A stretch of DNA of 64,000 nt from Canariomyces notabilis (Eukaryota > Ascomycota > Sordariomycetes > Sordariales > Chaetomiaceae): NCBI RefSeq assembly GCF_033297395.1, contig NW_027041854.1, positions 77,124-141,123 on the forward strand, read 5' to 3'. Both the position numbers and the translations under genes were made by a program. Below are positions 46,752 to 56,545 of the stretch, piece by piece. The notes under the pieces were generated by a model. It had not been told where the DNA came from. It did not search any database and worked only from the letters and a program-made list of their open reading frames with translations. Position 1 is the stretch's first letter. Every line of letters starts with the position of its first letter.

Positions 46752-48371
46752 ATGATGCAATTGACGGCAACCGTTAGGAGTAAAATCCTGACCACTCTAC
46801 TCTTTGCCGGTCTCTCGGTCGCCAAGTATATCGTCCCCGGCGGCAGGTGGCACGACACAGACGGCAACCTGGTCAATGCCCATGCAGGATGTGTGACGGT
46901 CGACAAGGAGACGGGCAAGTTCTGGTTGTTTGGCGAGTACAAGGTTGAAGGTCAGACTGAAGGTGGAGGTGTTTCAGTCTACAGCTCGGATGACCTCGCA
47001 ACATGGGAGAGCCACGGCCTTGCTCTGGGTTTGTGATCAAACCGCAATTATGGACGAATTCTGTTCGTGCAATGTGCTGACTCTCTGGCACAGCCCCTGT
47101 TGAGGGCCACCCCTATATCTCGCCCTCCCATATCATCCAGCGGCCCAAGGTGGTTTACAGTAATGTCAGCAACGAGTACCACGTATGTATAATAGGCGCG
47201 CTCACCGCGCACTCAGTGCCGTGAATGGACTGACGTGCAAGAGTAGATGTGGTGGCACGCGGACAATTCCACCTACGGCCTGCTGCTCCAAGGGTTTGCC
47301 CGGTCTCAGAATATCTCCGGTCCCTACACCTTCGTGAGCGCCACCGCCCCCCTGGGTAACTGGTCACAAGACTTTGGCATCTTCACCGACTACAAAGACG
47401 GAAGATCGTATGCGCTTTATTCCAACGGCGACCGCAAGGAGGGTCGAGACGTCTACCTTACTTCCTTCAACGAGGACACGACGGAACTCGACAAAGTGAT
47501 CCACCGCTTCGACAAGTATGACCTCGAAGCCCCCACCATCGTCCAGACCGACAAGAGCTACTACGCCCTCATGAGCCACAAGACGGGCTATCGACCAAAC
47601 AACGTGGTGGCCTTCCGAGCCGACTCCCTCGCCGGGCCGTGGTCGCAGCCCTTCATGGTGGCCCCTCTCAACACGCGGACATTCAATTCCCAATCGGGCT
47701 TCACCCTGACCATCAAAGGCAAAAAGAAGACAACGTACCTGTATCTCGGAGATCAGTGGGATTCCAACTCGCTCTGGGAGAGCCGTTACATCTGGCTGCC
47801 GATGGAGATTGACGACCACAAAAAGACGCTCAAGCTGGTGTGGAACGACGTGTACGATCTGGACGTGAGGACCGGCCAATGGTCGCCCGTCAAGGGCACG
47901 ACGTACTTCGCCGCAGATGCCAGGACGTCGGGCGGCGCGTTCAAGCAAGAGGCAAACTTTGCGAGCAAGGGTGTCATTGCCACGGGCATTTACGGCAACG
48001 ACAGCACAGTCACCTTCGAGGGCATAGAGGGCACCGGGAAGCCACAGTGGGTATCATTCTACTACCAGAACACGGACGACATGGGCTTTGGCGATCAGCC
48101 GGGCGGCACGCCTGACCGGATTGGCGGTTCGTGGCAGCTGCGGCGGATTGCGAGCGTCGTGGTCAACGGCAAGACGGACAAGGTCGAGACGCTGTTCCAG
48201 CGGGACACGCACAAGGGTATTATACTCTCAACGCCGCTGCTTTTGACGCTGGAGAAGGGCAAGAAGAATACGATCACCGTCGGTGGGCTGTGGAACGGAT
48301 TTGACTATAAAGGGGCTGATCTGGACAAGATCGTCGTGTATCCGCCTGAGGAGGACAAAGGAAAGCGTTAA
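46752..48371 (+). CDS. Secreted glycoside hydrolase family 43, exo-beta-1,3-galactanase type
   Basis: Exons 46752-47028, 47094-47182 and 47247-48371 (introns 65 and 64 nt) give 496 aa. A signal peptide covers about 1-25. The five-bladed propeller begins with WHDTDGNLVNAHAGCV, with the FGEYK and SSDDLATW motifs that mark the GH43 subfamily acting on beta-1,3-galactan. The middle has QRPKVVY and DFGIFTDYKDGRSYALY. A C-terminal beta-sandwich from about residue 360 (VTFEGIEGTGKPQWVSFYYQ) resembles the CBM35-type module usual in this subfamily. The enzyme would trim plant arabinogalactan side-chain backbones outside the cell. Subfamily assignment is by motif resemblance. Confidence 0.8.
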
Positions 48372-48606
48372 GGAGAAAGTGAAAAGGCTTATAGGTGTAG
48401 CATGAATACCAGACATCCATACATAACCGAAAGTTTCTGAGAGATTGACCAGACTTAACCAGAGCTCAGGGTCCTTTCCGCAGCATGATAAATAAGTATT
48501 GCTATGCAGGTGTGGTGCTTGGTTGGGGCTTGGGATTCGTAGTAGAGAATTTACCGTTTTGCTGTTTGGCATCAATATGCTTACTTAGTACTAGAATGAA
48601 GAGCGG

Positions 48607-49590
48607 TCACGACAGGAGCCAGCTTACCCATGTAGGAAATGGCGTAAAAGAGTATTCATCATCTCCTAGACGCAACGTCCCCTTGTCCCGATGGATCTCC
48701 AACCAACCGTTCGGGGTCGGCGTAAATAGGGAGGCCGTAGGACTAAACCAAGTGAGGGAATCCACAATCCGCCTTAACTGGATAATGTCGACGGGTAGTC
48801 TCTTCAAGAGAACGAGAAGCTCTAGGCAGGAGGTAAGGAATTCCTTGTCGCGGTCGAAAGAGCATCTGTAACCGTGCTTACGCAGAGTCGAGCGCACCCC
48901 AGTCTGGACCATCTCATTGACGTGATCCCTAAACTCTTTAATGTCTTCAACTGGCGGAAGCTCGCCGGAACATGTGAGGATGAATTGGGCGATTTCGTAC
49001 AAGATCCACAGCCGTGGTTCGAAGGGCGGGTAGAACCATGCAAACCCGCAGTTTTGAATGATGAAGGGCATGCGTTGCAGAGCCCGTTCGAAATATGCCT
49101 CTTCACTCTTGGTCCGGGGCTCTTGGGGCATACAAGTCCAATCGATCCAGATGTACGACCAAGCCTGTGGCCGTAATTCTCTCTGATGAAGGCGCAAGTA
49201 TTTGCCGCCAGGATCAGGGTCATCTTTCGACTGCCAGAAGTGGCTGACGAAGAAGCATTCCCTCCGAAGCACGAAACCCATCATGGCTGGAAGAAGGATG
49301 TAATCGTCTAGACGATCCTTGCTCCATTTGGCCATTGTCTTTTGTGCTAGGAATGGTTCCCTCCGCTGGAAAAACCAAAAGAAGATCCCGCTGCCCATGG
49401 CAACTCCAGATAAGAAGGCATCTAGAGTCGCGTACTCTTGCAAGTCGGACACCGCAATTGCAGGTAGGTTCGTCTCGGACCCGTCGAGTGCTTGCCACGC
49501 CTCCAAGCTGCGACGCACAAGCGAGCTCCATGCCGCGCCGCACGCATCATTGCCGTGAGTGGTATCACTGGACTCCTCAGAAGATGTCAT
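48607..49590 (-). CDS. Protein with SHxW and WxDxxCxPQ motifs, function unknown
   Basis: Single exon of 327 aa, starting at the ATG at 49590 (MTSSEESSDTTHG). An open frame continues upstream to 49734 but has no ATG there. Near residues 112-156 there is a compact pattern: ECFFVSHFWQS, DDPDPGGKYLRLHQREL and WSYIWIDWTCMPQ. This resembles widespread eukaryotic domains in which SHxW and WxDxxCxxQ lie on successive strands, a layout also seen in HET domains and related to TIR-like folds. I infer this from pattern only. A hydrophobic stretch (GVAMGSGIFFWFF) near 62-74 may be a membrane contact. It lies among recognition-type genes and could belong with them. I do not recognise a named family. Confidence 0.6.
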   Translation of the reverse strand: MTSSEESSDTTHGNDACGAAWSSLVRRSLEAWQALDGSETNLPAIAVSDLQEYATLDAFLSGVAMGSGIFFWFFQRREPFLAQKTMAKWSKDRLDDYILLPAMMGFVLRRECFFVSHFWQSKDDPDPGGKYLRLHQRELRPQAWSYIWIDWTCMPQEPRTKSEEAYFERALQRMPFIIQNCGFAWFYPPFEPRLWILYEIAQFILTCSGELPPVEDIKEFRDHVNEMVQTGVRSTLRKHGYRCSFDRDKEFLTSCLELLVLLKRLPVDIIQLRRIVDSLTWFSPTASLFTPTPNGWLEIHRDKGTLRLGDDEYSFTPFPTWVSWLLS

Positions 49591-51159
49591 TCTCGGACTT
49601 TGACCTTTGTCGTACGGTAGACCTCGCTTTAGATTGTGCCCAATAGATAGGCCCCCAGTGTCAGGTTGGACCTGTGAGGAGTGATCATGGTCACGTAGGC
49701 CGAAGATTCCTTCAAGGAAGAGCAGGAAAGACAAAATTTGAAAGCAATGAAGTGAGGCTCGCTTCTGGACGAAGGGACTGGTTGCACAGCAGCTCAGGTT
49801 ACCTTAGGCAGACACTGCATGCACTAATGACTGCTGCCTGCCTGCAGGTAGGTTACACGTACTGTACATAACCGTACATTCTCCTCGCTTCTCTGTCCTA
49901 TGAGCTGCATAGTGTGTATGATCAGTGGTTGTTCCACGTATGATGTGCATACACGATGTGATGACGGGGTAGTACCTCAAATAATCCAACGAAGCCGAGG
50001 GAATGGAAGGTATCGGTAAGGACGTCGTCCAAACTAAGGTAACGATATTCGATGGCTACTAACTGAGTAAGGTAGCTGAGGTTGGTACTGTACTATGTGT
50101 GTACGTGAATACGTGCCTCATCAGGACCTAGAGTATGATCTCGGCAAGGAGAGGAGTCAAAGCACGCATTGCGGACGGCCTAGAACCCTCCGAGGTAGTT
50201 CTGAACTTCTGTATATTCAGGCTCGAAGCTCAAGTTGCTCAACCTGCATGTAGCTAGGAGAAGCGGACTCACTGAGCTGGAGGAAGTTTGGAACTTCAAT
50301 TGGGAGACATTCAAAGTCGCGCCTTTACTCTTCCGTAGAAAGATATTTGATCGCGATGAAGCAATATGTAGTTCGACGGATTGATGGCGACAATTGACTG
50401 CGATGAATTTGATTGTAGATGGCGGGGTGGGTATGGTACAGTAGATCGCTCTGCGTGTGAATGCAATGAGCTAAGGGTTAGGATAGGTGTGAGTCCCACA
50501 CTGCCAAGGCATGTATGAGGCTGAGTATGAGCACTGCCCCCTGATTCGGGCAAAGGGTTATTATAATAGCCTGGTGGATATTCGGACTACACAATAGGTA
50601 CGGATAACTATGAAGCAGATTGGGTTTGACAGGGCTCAGGAGGCTGAAAACGCCAGAGTCAGCCACGGCGCTTCGCTAAATTCACCAACGGATCATAGGC
50701 GGGCAGGTCCTTTCCCATTTTGTTTGTTCGTTTTCGGACTTTTTTTCTTTGGATTTAGCGATGGTGGTCATCCTGCCCCTAAAGTCAGCCCCAGATTGGT
50801 GCGCCTGGACCTCAGACTCTAATACATAAGCAGCACGATGCAAGCTTGATATGCAGTCATGTTTTTAACACCTTAAGATCATGTTACATTAATCCTGCGG
50901 TGCCCAGAAGATGAGCATTGATTCGTAGTGGAGACACTGTATCAGCCTCGACGCGGGTCGCCACTTCGCCTAACCCCTTGCTAGTTGCTACCTTCAATTT
51001 ACTGTACCTTGCTTGTACGGATATCTACAAGTACAATAATTCATACTCCGTACATCAAGTTCAACGACGCCCTTTAAATGATACTTCCAATACCTGCTCG
51101 CCGACCACCTATTTCCTTGTCAAGCTCGCAGAGTCTATGCATCGCAAGCTGGGGCCATC
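49591..51159. other. Intergenic, about 1.6 kb, no gene seen
   Basis: Divergent flanks of the SHxW gene and the GT32 gene. No convincing coding sequence on either strand. Confidence 0.45.
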
Positions 51160-52128
51160 ATGATGATGTATCGATCCCACGCGTGGCCGTGGAGTCGACT
51201 TGCACGAATTTTCGTCGCGCTCATTTTGAGTCTCGTGACTGTCGAATTGCTTCTGGCCTCAACGCTCCTCCCGAACACAACCATCCGGACGGGCGCCCGT
51301 CGGCCGCTACTAGCAGCATTCGACACCCCGATCCCTCGTCAAATATGGCAAATCTTCTTCTCGCCTCCCCATGCTGAGGATCTTGACAAGCGCGCACTTT
51401 TTGCGTCCGAGTGGATCTCAATGACGCCCGGTTACGCATACTCGCTGCTCAACACGCTCGAGGCAGACCAATTCATCAACACCACCTTCACGTCCCGGCC
51501 CGAGATTGCTCAGACGTATCATGCGCTCAAGAATCCAGGGGCCAAGTCGGACTTCTTACGGTACCTACTCCTCCTCACTCACGGGGGCATATACACCGAT
51601 CTGGACACGCAGCCCCTCGTGGGTCCCGAGGACTGGCTCCCCGAGCACAAGCGGCGCGATGCAGCAATAATTATCGGCCTGGAGTCGGACAGCTCGAGGG
51701 ATCATGGTCCCGGCTTCCCAGATTACCCGGTCCAGTTCTGCCAGTGGACGATCGCGGCCGCTCCGAATCACCCCATCCTGCATCGCATGGTCAACCGCAC
51801 CATCGAGGCCTTGAAACATCTGGCCCAGGAGCAAAGGACGACCCTGGACCAGGTGCGCTTAGGCGACGAAGATGTCTTGCAGCTTTCCGGCCCGAGAGCG
51901 TGGTCCGAGGTTGTCTTGGCGGGGATAAAAGAGCTTGACGCCACTGTCACCGGCCTGTCTGACCTCCAAGGCATGGACGAGCCGAGGTACTATCGAGATA
52001 TAGCAGTCATGCCGGTTCTCAGCTTCAGGGCCGACTATCTGTGTAGTTGGGGTTTGCGCTGGGGACTTGCCACCAGTCGCAAGTGTTTGGTCAGGCACAT
52101 GTTCAAAGGCGCGTGGAGAACAACATGA
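51160..52128 (+). CDS. Och1-like GT32 glycosyltransferase, Golgi type II membrane protein
   Basis: Intronless frame of 322 aa. A single N-terminal membrane anchor (ARIFVALILSLVTVELLLAS, about 15-34) puts the catalytic part in the Golgi lumen. IPRQIWQIFF is the start of the GT32 fold. GAKSDFLRYLLLLTHGGIYTDLDT contains the conserved helix and the DxD metal/nucleotide-sugar site at about 147-149. A further QFCQWTIAAAPNHP and a His near the C-terminus are typical. Probably an alpha-1,6-mannosyltransferase-like enzyme acting on N-glycans; filamentous fungi carry several such paralogues, so this need not be the main Och1. Confidence 0.82.
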   Translation: MMMYRSHAWPWSRLARIFVALILSLVTVELLLASTLLPNTTIRTGARRPLLAAFDTPIPRQIWQIFFSPPHAEDLDKRALFASEWISMTPGYAYSLLNTLEADQFINTTFTSRPEIAQTYHALKNPGAKSDFLRYLLLLTHGGIYTDLDTQPLVGPEDWLPEHKRRDAAIIIGLESDSSRDHGPGFPDYPVQFCQWTIAAAPNHPILHRMVNRTIEALKHLAQEQRTTLDQVRLGDEDVLQLSGPRAWSEVVLAGIKELDATVTGLSDLQGMDEPRYYRDIAVMPVLSFRADYLCSWGLRWGLATSRKCLVRHMFKGAWRTT

Positions 52129-52299
52129 CACCTTTCTAGGCACCTCAATGGCCATAACGTTGACAGTATGTTGTCAATAATGTCGTCCTAATGTCAGAAG
52201 AGATACCCCACCTCCCTGCTAGATAGTTCGCCAAGTACGGCTAATCATGGTATAGGTATATAGCATCACCCTAGATTTTATAGATACATCCTCCGCAAT

Positions 52300-52848
52300 T
52301 CAACCCACTATAGCGGGGAAGAACTCCTTGACAAACTCGGCCAAGTAATCCATCTTGCCCAGCGGCACGCCCTTCGCCCGCAGAATCGCATAGGCCATGT
52401 TGAGGTGGAACATCACATTCGGGATGCTGTAATCCAGGACGTACTGCTTCGCCGTCATGTAAGCCGTTCCAACCGCTCCCGTAACCTCGGTCGTCCTGTC
52501 CGCCGCTCCATCCAGTTCTTCGTGTGTGACGGTGTCCAGCAGTGCGAGCGCCTCCTCGACGTGTGCGATCAGCTCGTCCATGGTCTTCTCTGACTCGTCC
52601 TCGTCGGGTCGGCCCTTGGGCGGCAGCGGCTTGCCCGGTTGACCGGCGAGACGATCAACGGCCATCTCGCTGCAATAGCAGACAGCTCGTACTTGGTAGC
52701 TGAATGGGAGCATGTCCTCGTACAGGCGAATTGAGGGTAGAGAAGCCGCATCGGGATGCTCCTGGGCTCTCTTCATGATGACAAGAAGGGTCTTGAGCGC
52801 CTTTTTGTTTAGGTCAATGGCGGTATCGTAATAAGAGATGGTCGACAT
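52300..52848 (-). CDS. DUF1993 family protein
   Basis: Single exon, 182 aa. The whole length matches the DUF1993 layout: a first helix (YYDTAIDLNKKALKTLL), LPFSYQVRAVCYCSEMAVDRLAG, an acidic linker, DELIAHVEEALALLDT, and PNVMFHLNMAYAILRAKGVPLGKMDYL near the end. Members form a four-helix bundle related to DinB-like proteins. No catalytic role is established. No signal peptide, so presumably cytosolic. Confidence 0.85.
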   Translation of the reverse strand: MSTISYYDTAIDLNKKALKTLLVIMKRAQEHPDAASLPSIRLYEDMLPFSYQVRAVCYCSEMAVDRLAGQPGKPLPPKGRPDEDESEKTMDELIAHVEEALALLDTVTHEELDGAADRTTEVTGAVGTAYMTAKQYVLDYSIPNVMFHLNMAYAILRAKGVPLGKMDYLAEFVKEFFPAIVG

Positions 52849-53861
52849 CTTGGCCGTTTTGCTTCGTAGGCTACTGTACTAGTCAAGCGTGAACCTCGCT
52901 GTTGTCGGGGTTGCAGTCAAATAAATACTAGTAGCCGTCGACGGGCGATTCTGATGTGAGACTTGATATCGGACTGATGACTCGGAGACTGTTGATGGCT
53001 ACCTCAACTCAGAAACGGAGTGAAGTGCCCCCTTTTTGTACGAAGTGGCCATGACGCCGGAACCAGCTCTAATCAAACTTGAAGTAGTCGTTCCAATCCA
53101 TATCACCGCTCCTTGGCCGTCGTCACTTCCTCTTCCTTTCTCGGTGAAAGTCGCCGCGCCTCCGAGGCCGAAACAGACGGATGAAGGGTCTCTAGAGCCA
53201 TTCACAACGTCCCATGGTCCTCAATACCAAACCAATTAGGAATATTTTCAGGCGGTCGGATCACATTTCCATTATTAATACGGCAATACCAATGTAAGAT
53301 GCCCGACTTGGCGGGCGCTTGGTCCCATACATCCGCCGGCCAGCTTACAAATGCCTATACAAGTGGCCGAGTCCGATCATCACGCAAATGCCCCTCAGCC
53401 TTCGGCGTTTAGTTTCCGTTCTTTTGAGCGGACAAGCATTCTCAAGTCGGCATCCGATCATGGTTACGAGGACACACCTTAGCTTAAGATCGATTTACTG
53501 CCTACCTAGGACTCTAGGTAGTGCCCATCGGTACAGAAACTAGGAGAGACAACCGAGCCTTGAATCTCCTGATATGGCCAGTTCAGTGTCTGGTGACTCT
53601 CAGTCTTGCTCTGGCAATCCTCTAGCTCTAAAAATTGAAGAGCTCTTGTTCATCGACGGAATGGACACCCCAGACATGCGATATAGTAACCGTGTAAGAT
53701 ATCAGGGTTGGAAGCCAATGGGCAGCTGTCAACTTGCCAATACACAGGTAGGCCATGGATGGATTGGACCCATCCGCCATCGTGCTCAACGTTACAATTA
53801 TATAGGTCAATCCTCCTAATAGGATCCTAGAACTCGATAGGGCCTTGTGCCTTCCCTTTGC
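52849..53861. other. Intergenic, about 1 kb
   Basis: Between the DUF1993 gene promoter and the 3' end of the HET gene. Nothing supported. Confidence 0.45.
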
Positions 53862-55987
53862 TCACCGCAAAGTGAATCTCTTCGCCGAGAATCGACTGTA
53901 AAACGATTCATCGGGATCTTCCACCCGGAAAGACGTCCTCCCGCAGCAGCTGACAAAAGTGAAGTGTTCCCCTGCTGGACGAAGAACAGTAGGCGACTTA
54001 GCCCCTTTCAGCATGCAAACAATGTCTCCTGAAAGAATCGACTCGTCCAGTCGGGAGATTGAAACAATGTTCCCACAATCCAGAACCGCGATGCGTCCTA
54101 ACGACATGCCCGCCATTTCCGCATCAATTATCAGGAGCATATGTTCCGCCCATCCATAATCCTGGCTTAATTCCAGCTCCCCCTCTAACAAGCTCAGGGC
54201 AGTCGTGAAGGCTGCAGGATCTACTTTCGTCTTCATCATGCGACTGATGCTGTCATCCGTCAAGCTCCAGAACTGTATCCAACGGACCAAGAATTTATCT
54301 GATGAGACTGAGGGCATGAATTCTTCCAGTCTCTGCAGGCATACCCTCTTCATTGTTTGAAAGGCTCGAATAATACCCAAAAACTGCTCCTCAGCTCTCG
54401 GACCATCCAATGCCGGCAGATCTGCCAAATCTCCCGCCATCGTTGTCAAGTGTGTCAAATGAATAACAATTGCAACTCGTCCGAGTTGGACACCTTCAAC
54501 TTTCATCTTCTCTGTATCTTCCGAGAATTCCAAGCATGGGGCACCAACCTTGAGGGGCTCGTGCTCGCCCATCTTCGCCCGAAAGAAGCGCCAATCGGGC
54601 ACCCAGCTAGGCACTCCGGTAATATCTCGCCGTAGAAACTCTAAGATTCGGAGATCCTTGGTATGCTTCAGTAGGAATGATGCATATTCATGGTATACCC
54701 GCTCGATGGGAAGACTGTAGTCCGGACACAGCTCATGGGGAACCCGACGTTGGCCCAAAAGACCCAGGAGAGCATAGAGGTGGTCCCGCGGATCGGTCGC
54801 CTTGAATGCTCCGCAAGAAAGCTGCAAAAAAGCGTTCAGATCGTGTGCAAGGGCAAAGGTTGGGCCTTTGCCTCCAAAATCACTGCCAGTCGCAACCGTT
54901 CGTGATTCCTAATAATTCGTCCAAATACGATCCAACCTCAAGAGGTTCCAGTTGTTGACAGAAAGTAAGATTCTTCTGGAAGGAGTATGTGACTCTGCCA
55001 TGTGCGGCGCTGCCGGGCAATGATCTTCAAGAAGATTTCCCATGCAACACGCGTGAATCCTAGCAAGGCTGTCACACGTGTGTTGAGACTTGCTGATGCA
55101 AGTTCTTGAATGATCCAGACCCTGGTGAACCAGACGTCGCACAGTATCAGTTGAAGTTGGTCAAGTGCGTAGCGTCGTGGATTGACAAAGTCTGGTGCAG
55201 CAACATCTTCCAGAAACTCATCCAGACCGGATGTATCCTCGCGTTCAGAGAAGAGAGAGCGCTTCTGCTGCGCGAGTTGCCCTACTTCGTTGATTAGATC
55301 AAGAGCCGGTGTTATGTCTGAGACATATTTCGTAGGCTCCCCTAGCCAAACAAAAAGTGACGATGCATGCTCATAGATTTCCATCATTCTGCCAACTTGC
55401 TGGCTTCTCTCATTCAGGTCCTGCTGGTTGATGCACAGTGCATCTATCCACATGTATAGATGGCAGCGATCTAGGCCGGGATCTTGCGAGCTGTCGAAGA
55501 TCTCCTCGCCCCCAAGAGAACTGTGGCGCGTTGCCATGCGAGCTAATGCATTCAAGACTCGACGTTGTATAATTGACGACCTGAAATGGTCGCCTTGGAA
55601 TGGGAAGGGTTCACAAAAGCAAACATCCTCGATGACTCCTCGAACAATGGTATGAATGAGCAAGCTGCTTTGCCGGCGGAACACTGACGGGAGGCTTTGG
55701 GAAACGGATAACAACATATTCTGTGCGTGTCGGAGGAAAGAGTGCAGGTTGGTGGTGACAGGATATTTCTCTCCGCACAGAAGTATTGGAGCAGTTATCT
55801 CTGGGTTTCCCCAGACGTAGGAAAGCGCGATGTAGTCATATACCGGCGTTGCTGCTAGGGAAACATGCTGAAGCTCGCAGCGGACCTCGTCGTCAAGCTC
55901 GCCCTGATATAGCTTTAGAAGGCGGATTTCTGATGGGTCTAAGGGCGACAATGGTCGATGGGGGGATTTTCCAGCGAAGGAATCCAT
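53862..55987 (-). CDS. HET-domain (heterokaryon incompatibility) protein
   Basis: HET domains trigger incompatibility cell death on recognition of non-self partners. The motifs are present in order: YIALSYVWGNP (about 52-62), MWIDALCINQQDLNERSQQVGRM (about 179-201, shown here only in part as key residues), VWFTRVWIIQELA, and, in the second part, DPRDHLYALLGL. An insertion of about 80 residues separates the first two motifs. The model joins 55987-54960 to 54882-53862 through a 77-nt intron, giving 682 aa. That intron has a poor donor (GTCAAC) but removes a frame change and a TAG at 54909-54911 together. The alternative is that the gap is coding and the gene is broken by one indel and the TAG. 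The C-terminal 300 residues have no known domain. Confidence 0.7.
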
Positions 55988-56545
55988 GGTGATCGCACGA
56001 GGTCAGGATAGAGGCTTTCAGCGAGACTTTACTGAAGTAAGGGCGAGTTTGGCGCTTGTCCTATGATGGCCCTTCGGGCAGCCCAGGTATTTTCAACGGA
56101 TGAACAGAGTGCTTGGATCTGTTCTTTGCGGGCTGTAAATTGTGCGCAACGACGGGAGGAAAGCTGAGTCCCTTGCTCAGGTGTGGAGGAATTTCCAAGG
56201 CAATTTGGTGTGCCTAAGTGCGGCTGTGCGAGGGGTTCTCCGGCATGTATATACATACTGAGTGTTACCCCCCGTCCCTCCTTGTCGGCCTACACCGGTA
56301 TCCAGGGCTGTCCAACGGATCAAAAACAGCGCTCTAGCTGGCTTAATGATGGATTGACTCAGACAGTTCAACTTCACTGTTTTTACCCACGTGCTTTAAC
56401 CTTCTATGCTAGAAAGTAGAAGCCTTCTCGGGTTCTCCTGCGCTAGGGTATATGTTGACGATTTGCTTCTGGTGATCTCTAGGGGCGACCAGGACGGTGA
56501 CGGCTGAGGTACTAGTAGGTAGTCTCTATCCGAGCGAGCTCCCTT
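55988..56545. other. Intergenic, HET promoter and ABC-gene 3' flank
   Basis: No gene or RNA recognised. Confidence 0.45.

Noticed and set aside
54883..54959. Calling the HET gene a definite pseudogene
   Set aside because: One 77-nt GT..AG segment explains both the frame change and the TAG, so an intact spliced gene remains possible.
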